A stretch of 64,000 bases of DNA from Polynucleobacter sp. HIN7 (GCF_030297595.1 NZ_AP028138.1:1550001-1614000); one strand, 5' to 3'; positions 26,490 through 34,081 are shown, counted from the first letter of the stretch. Program-made: numbers and translations. Notes: generated by a model not told the origin, from the sequence alone.

Positions 26490-26701
26490 GGCTCCTCCAA
26501 TATTTGACAAATAAGTATAAGAGTGATTTAGGAATTCGAATAGTACCCACGAATAAAGAGAGATCGTTCAAGGAGAGCGGTCTAATCGGACGGTTCTCGG
26601 AGGGAAAGACGCCTTTGGGCAAGCAAAACCAACTGATTTTTTGATCTAGCGCAAATTATCAGATCTACCTCTTGCTAGACTAAGATCAACTCGAGGTAAA
26701 A

Positions 26702-26878
26702 ATGCGACTTATATTATTTTGTGAACAAACCGGTGCCCGCTTAGACCCCAAGCAATCGGCCGCCGTTTGCGCTGCCGAGCATGGCTGTGACTCTCATCAA
26801 AACTGCCCGTTGATACCCAAACCATCAGAGCCAAATCAACAGGTAAGTACTCTAGCCCCGGTCGAAATTTCCTCATAA
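26702..26878 (+). CDS. Small cysteine-containing protein, 58 residues
   Basis: Short open frame starting MRLILFCEQTGARLD, preceded by GAGG five bases from the ATG. It has four cysteines (Cys7, Cys23, Cys29, Cys35) and a histidine, in FCEQTG, AVCAAEHGC and HQNC. The paired spacing suggests metal binding or disulfides. A proline-rich tail follows. It is the first of two closely spaced small genes on this strand. No family is recognised. Codon pattern and ribosome-binding site make it plausible but not certain. Confidence 0.5.
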   Translation: MRLILFCEQTGARLDPKQSAAVCAAEHGCDSHQNCPLIPKPSEPNQQVSTLAPVEISS

Positions 26879-26919
26879 GATAAAACTGTTTACACTCTTC
26901 CCAAAAGGAGTGGCCTGCA

Positions 26920-27183
26920 ATGCGAATGGTTTTGTATCTATTGATTGCGTTAATACCCATCGGCATGGTGTATTCACGCTTTTTGGATCGATCAAAATTA
27001 CGAGATTTTTTTATTGCCATCTCGTATCTGAGCATGATGGCATGGGCATTTTTCTTTGCCCTACTCTTAGAGATGCTCTTTCGGATTCCCCTCAAGTACT
27101 CCGTCGCTGTTTTAGCTGTTGTGATGGCATATGCCCACTTTCGGGCCATTGCCTATCTGCACAAAAAGCGTCAAGGGAACTAA
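26920..27183 (+). CDS. Small membrane protein, 87 residues
   Basis: Hypothetical protein with three hydrophobic segments (MVLYLLIALIPIGMVYS, FFIAISYLSMMAWAFFFALLLEML and YSVAVLAVVMAYAHF) and a basic C-terminus LHKKRQGN, giving a cytoplasmic tail. AAAAGGAG at 26903-26910 precedes ATG 26920 by nine bases. A second ATG two codons on is possible. It is 41 bp after the small cysteine-containing gene and ends immediately before the convergent cysteine-rich gene. No family assignment. Confidence 0.6.
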   Translation: MRMVLYLLIALIPIGMVYSRFLDRSKLRDFFIAISYLSMMAWAFFFALLLEMLFRIPLKYSVAVLAVVMAYAHFRAIAYLHKKRQGN

Positions 27184-27363
27184 TTAGGCCTGATCGTTTT
27201 TGCTTTCAAGCTTGACTTGCATGGCCTCGTCTTGGGGTTCACCAAGATTTAATGGCATATGAACCATTTTTTCACCATCCCATTTTTGGCCACACCAGCA
27301 CTCACCAGCGTCATTGATGATGCAAACACCGGATCCACAACAACGGCTATCCGACTTTTTCAT
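27184..27363 (-). CDS. Cysteine-rich small protein, 59 residues
   Basis: Minus-strand open frame starting MKKSDSRCCGSGVC, preceded by GAGGTGA at good spacing. It has five cysteines in RCCGSGVC and GECWCGQKW, a spacing that suggests a small zinc or iron-sulfur site. The remainder is polar and acidic. It sits 17 bp downstream of the DUF2452 gene on the same strand and abuts the convergent small membrane protein gene. No family is recognised. Metal binding is inference from the cysteine pattern. Confidence 0.6.
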   Translation of the reverse strand: MKKSDSRCCGSGVCIINDAGECWCGQKWDGEKMVHMPLNLGEPQDEAMQVKLESKNDQA

Positions 27364-27380
27364 ATCTTCACCTCGTTGAT

Positions 27381-27806
27381 TTAGTCTTCCACCACTTCCC
27401 AGGTACTGTCGCCTAACTTACGAACCACCTGGCAAAAAGACCAGCCTGCTGGAATACCGCAACTCCATTCACTGGGAGCGTTTTGAACCAAACGATAAGA
27501 GCCGACGCTCTCATCTTGATACAAATAATATTTTTTGCCATAGACTGGGCTGAAACTAAACTTGGCCGCATGAACCATTTCGGTTGCATCTAAGCGCGCT
27601 TGCAGCGCTTTCGCTTGACGCATCAATACTGCGGCCTGCTCCATGATGCGCTCATATTCTTGATTGGCATGCGCCCTAGCAATATTGATCGCTTTATCTT
27701 TTTCCTCGCGAATCGGAACCGGCGCAAATTTCGGTGCGCCTACCTCCATGGGGTACTCAATGGCGTTGTGACGGGCTGGATCGGTATCTTCAATGCGCAT
27801 GATCAT
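27381..27806 (-). CDS. DUF2452 family protein (C1orf50-like)
   Basis: Soluble 141-residue protein. A helical, alanine-rich first half (KAINIARAHANQEYERIMEQAAVLMRQ, AKALQARLDATEMVHAAKF) is followed by a compact aromatic segment KKYYLYQDESVGSYRLVQNAPSEW. This layout, helix pair then YYLY-x(2)-ES and a P-x-EW box, matches DUF2452, which includes the animal protein C1orf50. No enzymatic activity is known. Two starts (27806 and 27800) are possible. The upstream region holds a candidate sRNA transcribed on the other strand. Confidence 0.72.
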   Translation of the reverse strand: MIMRIEDTDPARHNAIEYPMEVGAPKFAPVPIREEKDKAINIARAHANQEYERIMEQAAVLMRQAKALQARLDATEMVHAAKFSFSPVYGKKYYLYQDESVGSYRLVQNAPSEWSCGIPAGWSFCQVVRKLGDSTWEVVED

Positions 27807-27844
27807 TGAATTCTAGTGGTTTATCACCAAAATCACAGGGCCCA

Positions 27845-27880
27845 ACCTAGGGTTTTTAATTACTGATAAATCTGTATAGT
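27845..27880 (+). promoter_or_regulatory. Putative promoter and operator of the candidate sRNA
   Basis: TATAGT at 27875-27880 is a reasonable -10 hexamer. ACCTAGGGT at 27845-27853 is the inverted form of the 9-mer that is directly repeated at 17922 and 17964. It ends about 33 bases before the predicted transcription start near 27887, a position where activators commonly bind. There is no good -35 hexamer, which would fit an activator-dependent promoter. This is inference. Confidence 0.3.
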
Positions 27881-27886
27881 GAAATT

Positions 27887-27957
27887 GACAGCCTTGCTCT
27901 TAAATGAAGGCTGATTTATTTCCTTTGAATTTAAGCCCCGCAAGGGGCTTCTTTTTT
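27887..27957 (+). ncRNA. Candidate small RNA of about 70 nt
   Basis: In the gap between the DUF2452 start and the fpr stop, the plus strand has CAGCCTT (27889-27895) paired with AAGGCTG (27907-27913), a single-stranded A/T-rich stretch containing TTTCCTTTGAA, and a terminator AAGCCCC (27933-27939) / GGGGCTT (27944-27950) with a GCAA loop and six T (27952-27957). No plus-strand gene lies upstream that would need this terminator, and on the minus strand the stem is not followed by T. The TTTCCTTT segment could pair with Shine-Dalgarno sequences. The layout is that of a trans-acting, Hfq-type sRNA. No homology was tested. Confidence 0.5.
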
Positions 27958-27960
27958 AGA

Positions 27961-28737
27961 TTACTTCTCGACAAAAGCCCGCTCGAAGACGTAGTCGCCC
28001 AGCTCTCCGGAGGATGGAGAGACCTTAAAGCCCCGTTGATCCAATAACTCACTGGTTTCTTTCAGCATTGCAGGGCTGCCACAGATCATGGCGCGATCCA
28101 CTGCAGGATCGAGCGGTGGCAATCCAATATCAGTAAACAGTTTTCCGGATTCAATTGCGGTAGTTAAGCGGCCAGTATGGGAATAGGCTTCACGAGTTAC
28201 TGTGGGGTAATAAATGAGTTGATTACGTACCAACTCTCCCAAAAACTCATCATTGGGCAATTCGTTTGTAAGGTAGTCCTGATAGGCAAGCTCACTCACT
28301 ACGCGCACACCATGAACTAAAACGATTTTCTCAAACCGCTCATAGGTATCTGGGTCGCGAATAATACTCAGAAATGGAGCTAAGCCGGTTCCAGTGCTAA
28401 ATAGATATAAATGCTTTCCTGGATTCAGATCATCAATCACCAAGGTGCCAACGGATTTCTCGCTCACAAGAATGGAATCGCCCACCTGAATATGCTGAAG
28501 CCGCGAGGTTAATGGACCATTGGGTACTTTGATACTAAAGAACTCCAAATGCTCCTCATAGTTCGGACTCACTACACTATAGGCACGAGCTAATGGCTTA
28601 CCATCCACCTCAAGGCCGATCATTAAAAAATGGCCGTTACGAAAACGTAGCCCACGATTGCGGGTCGTTGTAAAGCTAAATAAACTTTCGTTCCAGTGTT
28701 TGACAGAGAGCACGCGCTCTGTTTGATAGGTGGCCAT
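27961..28737 (-). CDS. fpr: Ferredoxin--NADP+ reductase
   Basis: FAD-dependent reductase of 258 residues exchanging electrons between NADP(H) and ferredoxin or flavodoxin, supporting redox balance and oxidative-stress defence. It shows FAD-binding RAYSVVSPNYEEHLEFFSIKV, the phosphate motif GPLTSRLQH, NADP-binding STGTGLAPFLSIIRDP, HGVR, and MICGSPAML with a C-terminal aromatic FERAFVEK as in bacterial Fpr. Transcribed leftward and followed by the plus-strand terminator of the candidate sRNA. Confidence 0.94.
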   Translation of the reverse strand: MATYQTERVLSVKHWNESLFSFTTTRNRGLRFRNGHFLMIGLEVDGKPLARAYSVVSPNYEEHLEFFSIKVPNGPLTSRLQHIQVGDSILVSEKSVGTLVIDDLNPGKHLYLFSTGTGLAPFLSIIRDPDTYERFEKIVLVHGVRVVSELAYQDYLTNELPNDEFLGELVRNQLIYYPTVTREAYSHTGRLTTAIESGKLFTDIGLPPLDPAVDRAMICGSPAMLKETSELLDQRGFKVSPSSGELGDYVFERAFVEK

Positions 28738-28791
28738 AACTATTCGGGGGTTCGCATATAAGAATCAATCCCTCCATTGTAATGAATGGAC

Positions 28792-29880
28792 TTATAGCGC
28801 CGGATAATCGGTGTAACCCTTTTCATTGCCGCCATAAAAGGTGGCGCGCTGATAGGGGTTTAATGGGGCTTTTAACTCAAAGCGTTTTGGCAAATCGGGA
28901 TTAGCAATAAACAGTCTGCCAAATGCAATCGCATCGGCCTCGCCATCAGCAATCGCTTTCTCAGCACTGGCTTGGTCAAAACCACCAGCCAATACCACCT
29001 TCCCAGTAAATAAAGAACGAAACAGTTGGCCTGTTCGTGGCGCATCAGCCACCAATTGATCACTGCCGCCCGCTGTGGTTGCGCGTGGCTCAATCAAATG
29101 CAGATAAGAAAGATTGAATCGATTGAGTGCGTTGATCAAATGGGCAAATAAAGCTTTCGGATCGGAATCGGCAATGTCGTTGAATGTGCCATAAGGCGAT
29201 AAACGGATTCCGACGCGACCACTACCCCATACCGGAATAATCGCCTCTAGTATTTCCAAGACTAATTTGCACCGATTGGCAATCGATCCGCCATATGCAT
29301 CCGTGCGCTGATTCGTGCGATCTTGTAAAAACTGGTCTAACAAGTAACCATTCGCTGCGTGCAACTCGACGCCATCAAACCCAGCGGCTTTAGCCTGATG
29401 GGCAGCATGCACATAATCAGCCTTCAACTGCCCAATCTCTTCAAGGGTTAATGCTCTTGGAGTTTCGTACTCGGCCAAGGACCAAGATGCGGTATATACC
29501 TTGCCTGCGGGTTGAATGGCTGAGGGAGCAACTGGCAAGCCTTCATCTGGATGAAGTGAGGAGTGAGAAATGCGCCCAACATGCCATAACTGCAAAACGA
29601 TTTTGCCACCCCGCGCATGCACTGCATCAGTCACTGTCCGCCACGCAGCCACTTGAGAGTCGCTGTAAATACCGGGGGTTGCTGGATAGCCTTTACCCAA
29701 TGGTGAGATCTGTGTTGCTTCACTAATAATGAGACCAGCGGAAGCACGCTGTGCATAGTACTCTGCTGCCAATGGTCCTGGGACGCCATCATCACCCGCA
29801 CGCATCCGGGTTAGTGGTGCCATCAAGATTCGGTTTTCAAGAGAGAGTAAGCCAAGCGTAACGGGAGTGAATAAATTCAT
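28792..29880 (-). CDS. Old Yellow Enzyme-family alkene reductase (NemA-like)
   Basis: FMN-dependent TIM-barrel reductase, about 362 residues, that reduces activated alkenes such as N-ethylmaleimide using NADPH. Motifs are NRILMAPLTRMRAGDDGVP, ISEATQISPLGKGYPATPGIYSD, VLQLWHVGRISH, the active-site HAANGYL (His and Asn bind the substrate carbonyl), QFLQDRTNQRTDAYGGS, and FMN-phosphate-binding ADAIAFGRLFIANPDLP. ATG 29880 is preceded by AAAGG at suitable distance, and an upstream TTG is rejected. It lies 54 bp upstream of fpr on the same strand. Physiological substrate is unknown. Confidence 0.92.
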   Translation of the reverse strand: MNLFTPVTLGLLSLENRILMAPLTRMRAGDDGVPGPLAAEYYAQRASAGLIISEATQISPLGKGYPATPGIYSDSQVAAWRTVTDAVHARGGKIVLQLWHVGRISHSSLHPDEGLPVAPSAIQPAGKVYTASWSLAEYETPRALTLEEIGQLKADYVHAAHQAKAAGFDGVELHAANGYLLDQFLQDRTNQRTDAYGGSIANRCKLVLEILEAIIPVWGSGRVGIRLSPYGTFNDIADSDPKALFAHLINALNRFNLSYLHLIEPRATTAGGSDQLVADAPRTGQLFRSLFTGKVVLAGGFDQASAEKAIADGEADAIAFGRLFIANPDLPKRFELKAPLNPYQRATFYGGNEKGYTDYPAL

Positions 29881-29943
29881 TACCAACCTTTGTTAAGTTC
29901 CATGTAAAGTGTGGATTTTATAGGCTATCCATATAAATTTCTG

Positions 29944-30144
29944 ATGACATCAACAGCAAAATTTCAGGCAGGCGACCAATTAATTCATCTCAAGTCAGGT
30001 GGACACTATCGCGTAATTGGCTTAGGGAAGATAGAGGCTAATTTAGAAGATGTATACATCTATGAAGCGCTTCGTAACCAGACCTTGTGGGTTCGACCCA
30101 AAGCCGAGATGGAAGATGGCCGCTTTGTAAAGCAACTTGGATAA
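29944..30144 (+). CDS. DUF1653-like small protein
   Basis: 66-residue protein with the DUF1653 core: GDQLIHLKSGGHYRVIGLGKIEANLEDVYIYEALRNQTLWVRPKAEM, matching the H-x-K-G-x-Y-Y-x-V and VYEAL-x(5)-WVRP pattern. ATG 29944 was preferred to a GTG at 29911. It is the first of a three-gene run with the next small gene and modA. Function unknown. The domain is often found with NUDIX or cytosolic housekeeping genes. Confidence 0.7.
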   Translation: MTSTAKFQAGDQLIHLKSGGHYRVIGLGKIEANLEDVYIYEALRNQTLWVRPKAEMEDGRFVKQLG

Positions 30145-30151
30145 CGATTCG

Positions 30152-30592
30152 ATGTTTTTAGAAGAGCATGATTTAAAAACGTCCACCAAGATCGATGCCT
30201 TAGAAGCAAGGTATCGAGAGATTGAAGCATTTACGAGTCTGCTATTTACTGATATGGATGAGGTTGAACGAACTCGTCATGAAGCTATCAAGCAACGCTT
30301 TGAAGAACTTAAAGTGACTCTTTTTAAAAACTCAGACCACATCTTGAGCCAAGCCAAACATCCCGATTCAGGGTCTGCCCAAAAGGCATTACGCGAGGCG
30401 CAACTCAATATGATGTTCGATTGGGAACAATTTGGGCTTACAGAGGATATGTTTTTCAAGTTGTATCAATGCCACCGCAATCAATTGATTGGCAATGCTG
30501 ATCTGAAAATGCGAGCTGCTTTAATCGAACAAATCTTAGCGATTGAGACCAACCTCACTTTGCTCTTCAAAATTCGGCAACTGACTTCATGA
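30152..30592 (+). CDS. Hypothetical helical protein, 146 residues
   Basis: Soluble, mostly alpha-helical protein rich in charged residues. Segments such as TKIDALEARYREIEAFTSLLFTDMDEVERTRHEAIKQRFEELK and AQLNMMFDWEQFGLTEDMFFKLYQC suggest helical bundles. No family is recognised. It starts 7 bp after the DUF1653-like gene and its stop overlaps the modA start in ATGA. A co-operon with modA is likely, but no molybdate-related motif is visible. Confidence 0.6.
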   Translation: MFLEEHDLKTSTKIDALEARYREIEAFTSLLFTDMDEVERTRHEAIKQRFEELKVTLFKNSDHILSQAKHPDSGSAQKALREAQLNMMFDWEQFGLTEDMFFKLYQCHRNQLIGNADLKMRAALIEQILAIETNLTLLFKIRQLTS

Positions 30593-31341
30593 TTCCAAAA
30601 TTCCTACTAGTTCTTTTTTGTTCATTCTTTGCAGGGCTTGTTCACGCTCAAGCAAGCTTTGTCGTCGTGGCAGCCAATATGAAAGAGGCATTTATTGAGA
30701 TCCAGAATCAGTTCCAGAAGGAAAACAAGGGGGAATTAAAGGTCATCTATGGCTCCTCCGGAAACTTTGCCTCACAAATCATGAACGGCGCCCCGTTTCA
30801 CTTATTTATCTCTGCAGACGAGCAATATCCTCTTGAGCTTTTTAAAAAGGGGAAAACGGTCAATGAGGGCACTGTTTATGCGATTGGAAAATTAGCGCTG
30901 ATTGCTAATAAAGGCAAAGGAATTACTCTGGATGACTCTAAAGACAAAATTGCAGATGTCATTAGGAAAGCCAACAAGATTGCTCTAGCAAAGCCCGAAC
31001 TTGCCCCTTATGGACGTGCCAGTGTTGAGTATTTAAAAGCTAGTAATTTATGGGGGTTGGCAAACTCGAAGATTGTGTATGCCGACAATGTTGCCATGGC
31101 AGCGATGTTTGTAACGACTGGCTCTGCTGATATTGGCTTTACCGCCCTCTCCATTGCGAAATCTCCCTCAGTTGCTAAACAGATCTCCTCTACTGAACTA
31201 ACCGAAGGCTATCAGTCCATTAAACAACGGATGGTGCTCATTAAAAATCCCACCCCTGATGCAATACGGCTCTATGAGTTTATGCAATCCCCTAAAGCCA
31301 AAGAGATATTGAAAGCCCATGGTTACCAAATTCCACCCTAA
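30589..31341 (+). CDS. modA: Molybdate ABC-transporter-type periplasmic binding protein ModA
   Basis: Periplasmic substrate-binding protein of 250 residues. Signal peptide MIPKFLLVLFCSFFAGLVHA is followed by the ModA motifs VVAANMKEAFIEIQNQF, VIYGSSGNFASQIMNGAPFHLFISADEQYP, ALIANKGKGI, KIALAKPELAPYGRASVEYLK, and VAMAAMFVTTGSADIGFTALS. These give serine and other oxyanion contacts seen in ModA. Neither modB nor modC follows. Instead, about 300 bp of non-coding sequence comes next. It therefore depends on distant permease genes or serves as a sensor. Molybdenum cofactor gene moaC is at 6.8 kb. Confidence 0.88.
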   Translation: MIPKFLLVLFCSFFAGLVHAQASFVVVAANMKEAFIEIQNQFQKENKGELKVIYGSSGNFASQIMNGAPFHLFISADEQYPLELFKKGKTVNEGTVYAIGKLALIANKGKGITLDDSKDKIADVIRKANKIALAKPELAPYGRASVEYLKASNLWGLANSKIVYADNVAMAAMFVTTGSADIGFTALSIAKSPSVAKQISSTELTEGYQSIKQRMVLIKNPTPDAIRLYEFMQSPKAKEILKAHGYQIPP

Positions 31342-31377
31342 TCTTTAGGGATAACTTGGTTTTCCATCATTCACAGC

Positions 31378-31454
31378 TGCGAATGGGTACAGGTGGTTAG
31401 AGCAACGGAATCATAAGCTCGAAGTTTCAGAAAAATCCTCAATCGTTTCAAAGA
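31378..31454 (+). pseudogene. Degenerate tRNA-Met(CAU)-like segment
   Basis: Aligned without gaps to the intact CAU tRNA at 37459-37535, 32 of the first 39 bases are identical, including a 25-base run from the D-loop through the CAT anticodon with a single mismatch (GGTGGTTAGAGC, then ACGGAATCATAA). The D-stem (GTAC instead of GCTC), the 3' half and the acceptor stem are not preserved and no CCA end is found. It therefore cannot fold as tRNA and is a relic or a tRNA-like mimic. Confidence 0.5.
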
Positions 31455-31619
31455 CATAACAGCACCACAAAAACGGGTGCTTTACACACTGTGCTGAACA
31501 CTTCACCATACAAAGCTCGGAAGCTTTATGGCTAAAGGCTGGCGGGTTAGGCGCACGGAGTCCACGAGAAAATGTGTGGTGATTGCGTGAAAAAATTTAG
31601 GTGGCTTGAGTTTGGAAGT

Positions 31620-31634
31620 GTCGTTTAAAACGAC
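31620..31634. repeat. Intergenic palindrome copy 1, GTCGTTTAAAACGAC
   Basis: Fifteen-base perfect palindrome, seven-base arms around one central base, located 4 bp beyond the sensor-kinase stop codon. It shares the pattern GTC-n-TTT-w-AAA-n-GAC with three other intergenic copies at 35598, 35789 and 37331. All four are preceded by T on the plus strand. Confidence 0.65.
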
Positions 31635-31638
31635 GCAT

Positions 31639-33006
31639 TCACGAATTGATTGAAAGTACACTTGGTAACACGAGCGTTATAGACAGCCCCCCAAAAGACG
31701 ATTGATTCAAGCTTACTTTGCCACCATAGAGCTCAACTAGCTCACTCACAATGGATAGTCCCAACCCAGAACCTGGAGTAATCTCATCAAGCTTCATTCC
31801 TCTTTTGAGAGCCAAATCAAATTTCGCAGGATTCAAACCAACCCCATCGTCCTCAATACAAATTTCCACAAAATTTTCTTTGTTTGAAATGTGGATATTG
31901 ACGATTGATTTAGCCCATTTACAAGCATTGTCTAATACATTGCCAATGATTTCCTGCAAATCATGAGCTTCGCCATTAAAAATTAAATTTGGCTCACTAC
32001 ATTCAATCTTTATAAGTAGGCTCTTATCACTATGTAATTTATCCATCACCCGAACAACTGATTGAATAGTACTTAAAATCGGAGTTCGAGTCGTTACGAT
32101 AGGATTAAGCGCCAACGTTTTTGTCTTCGCCAAACTCCTCTCGACCTGCTCTTTAGCTGATTGTGTCTGCTGTAGAACCAATTCCTTAAAGGCCTCTTTA
32201 GATAGATTGTTGTCGTTGACAGCGTTTTGAATCACAGCTAGCGGCGTTTTAATAGCATGCGCCAAATTACCAGCTTGCGCTCTTGCTCGAGCAATGATCT
32301 GTTGATTTTGCTCCAAAACAGTATTGAAGTCCTTCACCAAAATATTGAACTCGGTAGGATACTCACCCTCAATCATTGAGCTTTTGCCACTCTTTAATCG
32401 AATCATTGCTTTTTTTAATGCTTCAAGAGGCTGTAATCCAATCGTAATTTGCATGATTAATATCATGAGGAGCGCAAGCGCAAGAATGAATAAGTAACGT
32501 CTAATTTCACTTGAAAATAATGTAATTTCAGCGTCAAGCGGTGAGCGATCGACAGCTACTGTTAGCGTAAATGGAGTTGACTGAGCATCCTCCAAGGAAA
32601 CGGTTTTGGAGTAAGCCAGTAATGAATGCTGACCAACGCCAGTGATTTCGTAAAAAAAAGGTTGATCAGACTGATTTTTGGAGCCGCGGATGGCGAGTGT
32701 TTGGTCCCAAAGGGAACGCGAGCGTAACACGGTCCCATCTGATGCATTGATCTGCCAATAGAGTCCAGATAGGGGCTTAGCCCATCTGGGCTCTCCCACT
32801 GGCGATACTAACTGGGGCTGCTGAGACCGCAAATCAATCGAGACAAGACTCGCTAACTGATTAAATTGATTCTTTATATTGAGTTCAAACTGCTTTGTGG
32901 CATATTGGGTAAATAACTCCGTAATGACCCGATTAGCAACAAATAATGCGATAAGAATTGCTAAGGTTGAGGTGACTGCGATCCGAAATCGCAGGGACTT
33001 AAGCAT
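31639..33006 (-). CDS. Sensor histidine kinase, HATPase with HAMP-less two-span sensor
   Basis: Membrane kinase of 455 residues starting at ATG 33006 (overlapping the regulator by 8 bp). A short N-terminal cytoplasmic tail leads to a first span (FRIAVTSTLAILIALFV), a periplasmic sensor region, then a second span (RYLFILALALLMILIMQITIG) near residue 185. The phosphorylated histidine is in the LAHAIKTPLAVIQ box. N box NVLDNACKWA and the G box GSGLGLSIVSELVELYGG follow. It pairs with the adjacent OmpR-type regulator and PepSY protein. PhoQ/QseC-like architecture. The signal is unknown. Confidence 0.88.
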   Translation of the reverse strand: MLKSLRFRIAVTSTLAILIALFVANRVITELFTQYATKQFELNIKNQFNQLASLVSIDLRSQQPQLVSPVGEPRWAKPLSGLYWQINASDGTVLRSRSLWDQTLAIRGSKNQSDQPFFYEITGVGQHSLLAYSKTVSLEDAQSTPFTLTVAVDRSPLDAEITLFSSEIRRYLFILALALLMILIMQITIGLQPLEALKKAMIRLKSGKSSMIEGEYPTEFNILVKDFNTVLEQNQQIIARARAQAGNLAHAIKTPLAVIQNAVNDNNLSKEAFKELVLQQTQSAKEQVERSLAKTKTLALNPIVTTRTPILSTIQSVVRVMDKLHSDKSLLIKIECSEPNLIFNGEAHDLQEIIGNVLDNACKWAKSIVNIHISNKENFVEICIEDDGVGLNPAKFDLALKRGMKLDEITPGSGLGLSIVSELVELYGGKVSLNQSSFGGLSITLVLPSVLSINS

Positions 33007-33661
33007 GATCGTTGAGTCGATACCCAAGGCCACGGACTGTCTCGATCAAACCTTCGGGTAGTTTTTTTCGCAAACGCGCGATAAAGACCTCAATCGTATT
33101 GGAGTCCTTGTCTTCATCATAGGCGTAAAGATGTTCACTCAGGGTTGTTTTATCAATCACTTTATTAGGGTGATGCATTAGGTAACTTAGCAAGCGCAAC
33201 TCATAACTCGTTAAATTGATGGTATTGCCGTCAAGACTCACTCGATTACTAGCAAGATCTAAGGTTAATCCTTGGATACTAATTACTGAAGAAGAGTGAC
33301 CGGTTGAGCGACGAATAACGCTTCGCACCCTTGCTAAAAGCTCCTCCATATGAAATGGCTTTGTGAGGTAATCATCGGCTCCGGCATCAATTCCGGCTAC
33401 TTTCTCGCCCCAGTTATCCCGTGCGGTCAGAATAATGACTGGAAATGTTTTCTTAACAGCTCGCCATCCCTTTAAGACCGAAATCCCATCAAGCTTGGGA
33501 AGGCCCAAGTCCAAAATGGCCGCATCAATCGCTTCTTCTTTTCCAAAATGAAGCGCATCCTCACCATTACTGGCAGTATCCACCACATAACCTTGCTCTT
33601 GGAGCGCCAGTTTTAATTGCTCAAGTAGAGTTGGCTCATCCTCAACCACGAGTAAACGCAT
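32999..33661 (-). CDS. OmpR/PhoB-family response regulator (QseB/PmrA-like)
   Basis: Transcriptional regulator of 220 residues. The receiver domain (about 1-115) has acidic pocket residues in MRLLVVEDEP, the phospho-acceptor in AILDLGLPKLDG, the conserved threonine in ILTARD, and lysine in YLTKPFH. A winged-helix DNA-binding domain follows with LTSYELRLLSYLMHHPNKVIDKTTL, SNTIEVFIARLRKKL and ETVRGLGYRL. Overlap with the kinase gene, and a cytochrome operon 420 bp away on the other strand, suggest it controls that operon. Target is inferred from proximity. Confidence 0.92.
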   Translation of the reverse strand: MRLLVVEDEPTLLEQLKLALQEQGYVVDTASNGEDALHFGKEEAIDAAILDLGLPKLDGISVLKGWRAVKKTFPVIILTARDNWGEKVAGIDAGADDYLTKPFHMEELLARVRSVIRRSTGHSSSVISIQGLTLDLASNRVSLDGNTINLTSYELRLLSYLMHHPNKVIDKTTLSEHLYAYDEDKDSNTIEVFIARLRKKLPEGLIETVRGLGYRLNDHA

Positions 33662-33672
33662 CAATTGGCCTT

Positions 33673-33978
33673 TTAGTCTTTCTTAATCTTTTGCTTTAAA
33701 ACCTGACCAGTTTTAGCATCCACCTCTAACTTCACAATCGAGCCTGCCGAAGTCAATTGCTTGATTTCGTAAACCCAGCCACCCTTCTCCTGATCAAGCT
33801 CCACTTCGAGCACTTGACCGGGATGATCTTTAGAAACCTTTTGCAAGATTTCTTGTAGGGGAAGGATTTGACCGGATTGGACGGCTTTTCTGGCTCGCTC
33901 ATGATCTGAATCGGCAAAACTTGTCATCGGCATCACGATGAGTGCTATTACCAGAAGAAACTGTGGGAGTTTTCGCAT
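33673..33978 (-). CDS. PepSY-domain periplasmic protein
   Basis: Exported protein of 101 residues: signal peptide MRKLPQFLLVIALIVMPMTS cleaved near FADS, then a single PepSY domain with ARKAVQSGQILPLQEILQKV, GQVLEVELDQEKGGWVYEIKQ, and VKLEVDAKTGQVLKQK. It is 11 bp upstream of the response regulator gene on the same strand. PepSY proteins commonly accompany such two-component systems and may act as a periplasmic ligand or inhibitor. The next gene upstream is the divergent cytochrome operon, with a 103-bp shared region. Confidence 0.88.
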   Translation of the reverse strand: MRKLPQFLLVIALIVMPMTSFADSDHERARKAVQSGQILPLQEILQKVSKDHPGQVLEVELDQEKGGWVYEIKQLTSAGSIVKLEVDAKTGQVLKQKIKKD

Positions 33979-34081
33979 ACGGAAATTGTAGATCGGCAAG
34001 ATGAACGGAATCTGAACAACGCCTTCAGCCTGGGTCTAGGAACACTATTGAATACTGGGGTCCAAACAATAAAGGACTCAA

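Larger units (their letters stand above)
31342..31638. other. Intergenic region with decayed tRNA-like segment and small hairpins
   Basis: No open frame of note. It holds a tRNA-Met-like relic (31378-31454), a hairpin AGCACC/GGTGCT near 31461-31482, another AAAGCT (31512-31517) / AGCTTT (31522-31527) with a CGGA loop, and the first of four GTC-N9-GAC palindromes (31620-31634) five bases beyond the sensor-kinase stop. It separates plus-strand modA from the convergent two-component genes. I see no T-run terminator. Confidence 0.5.
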
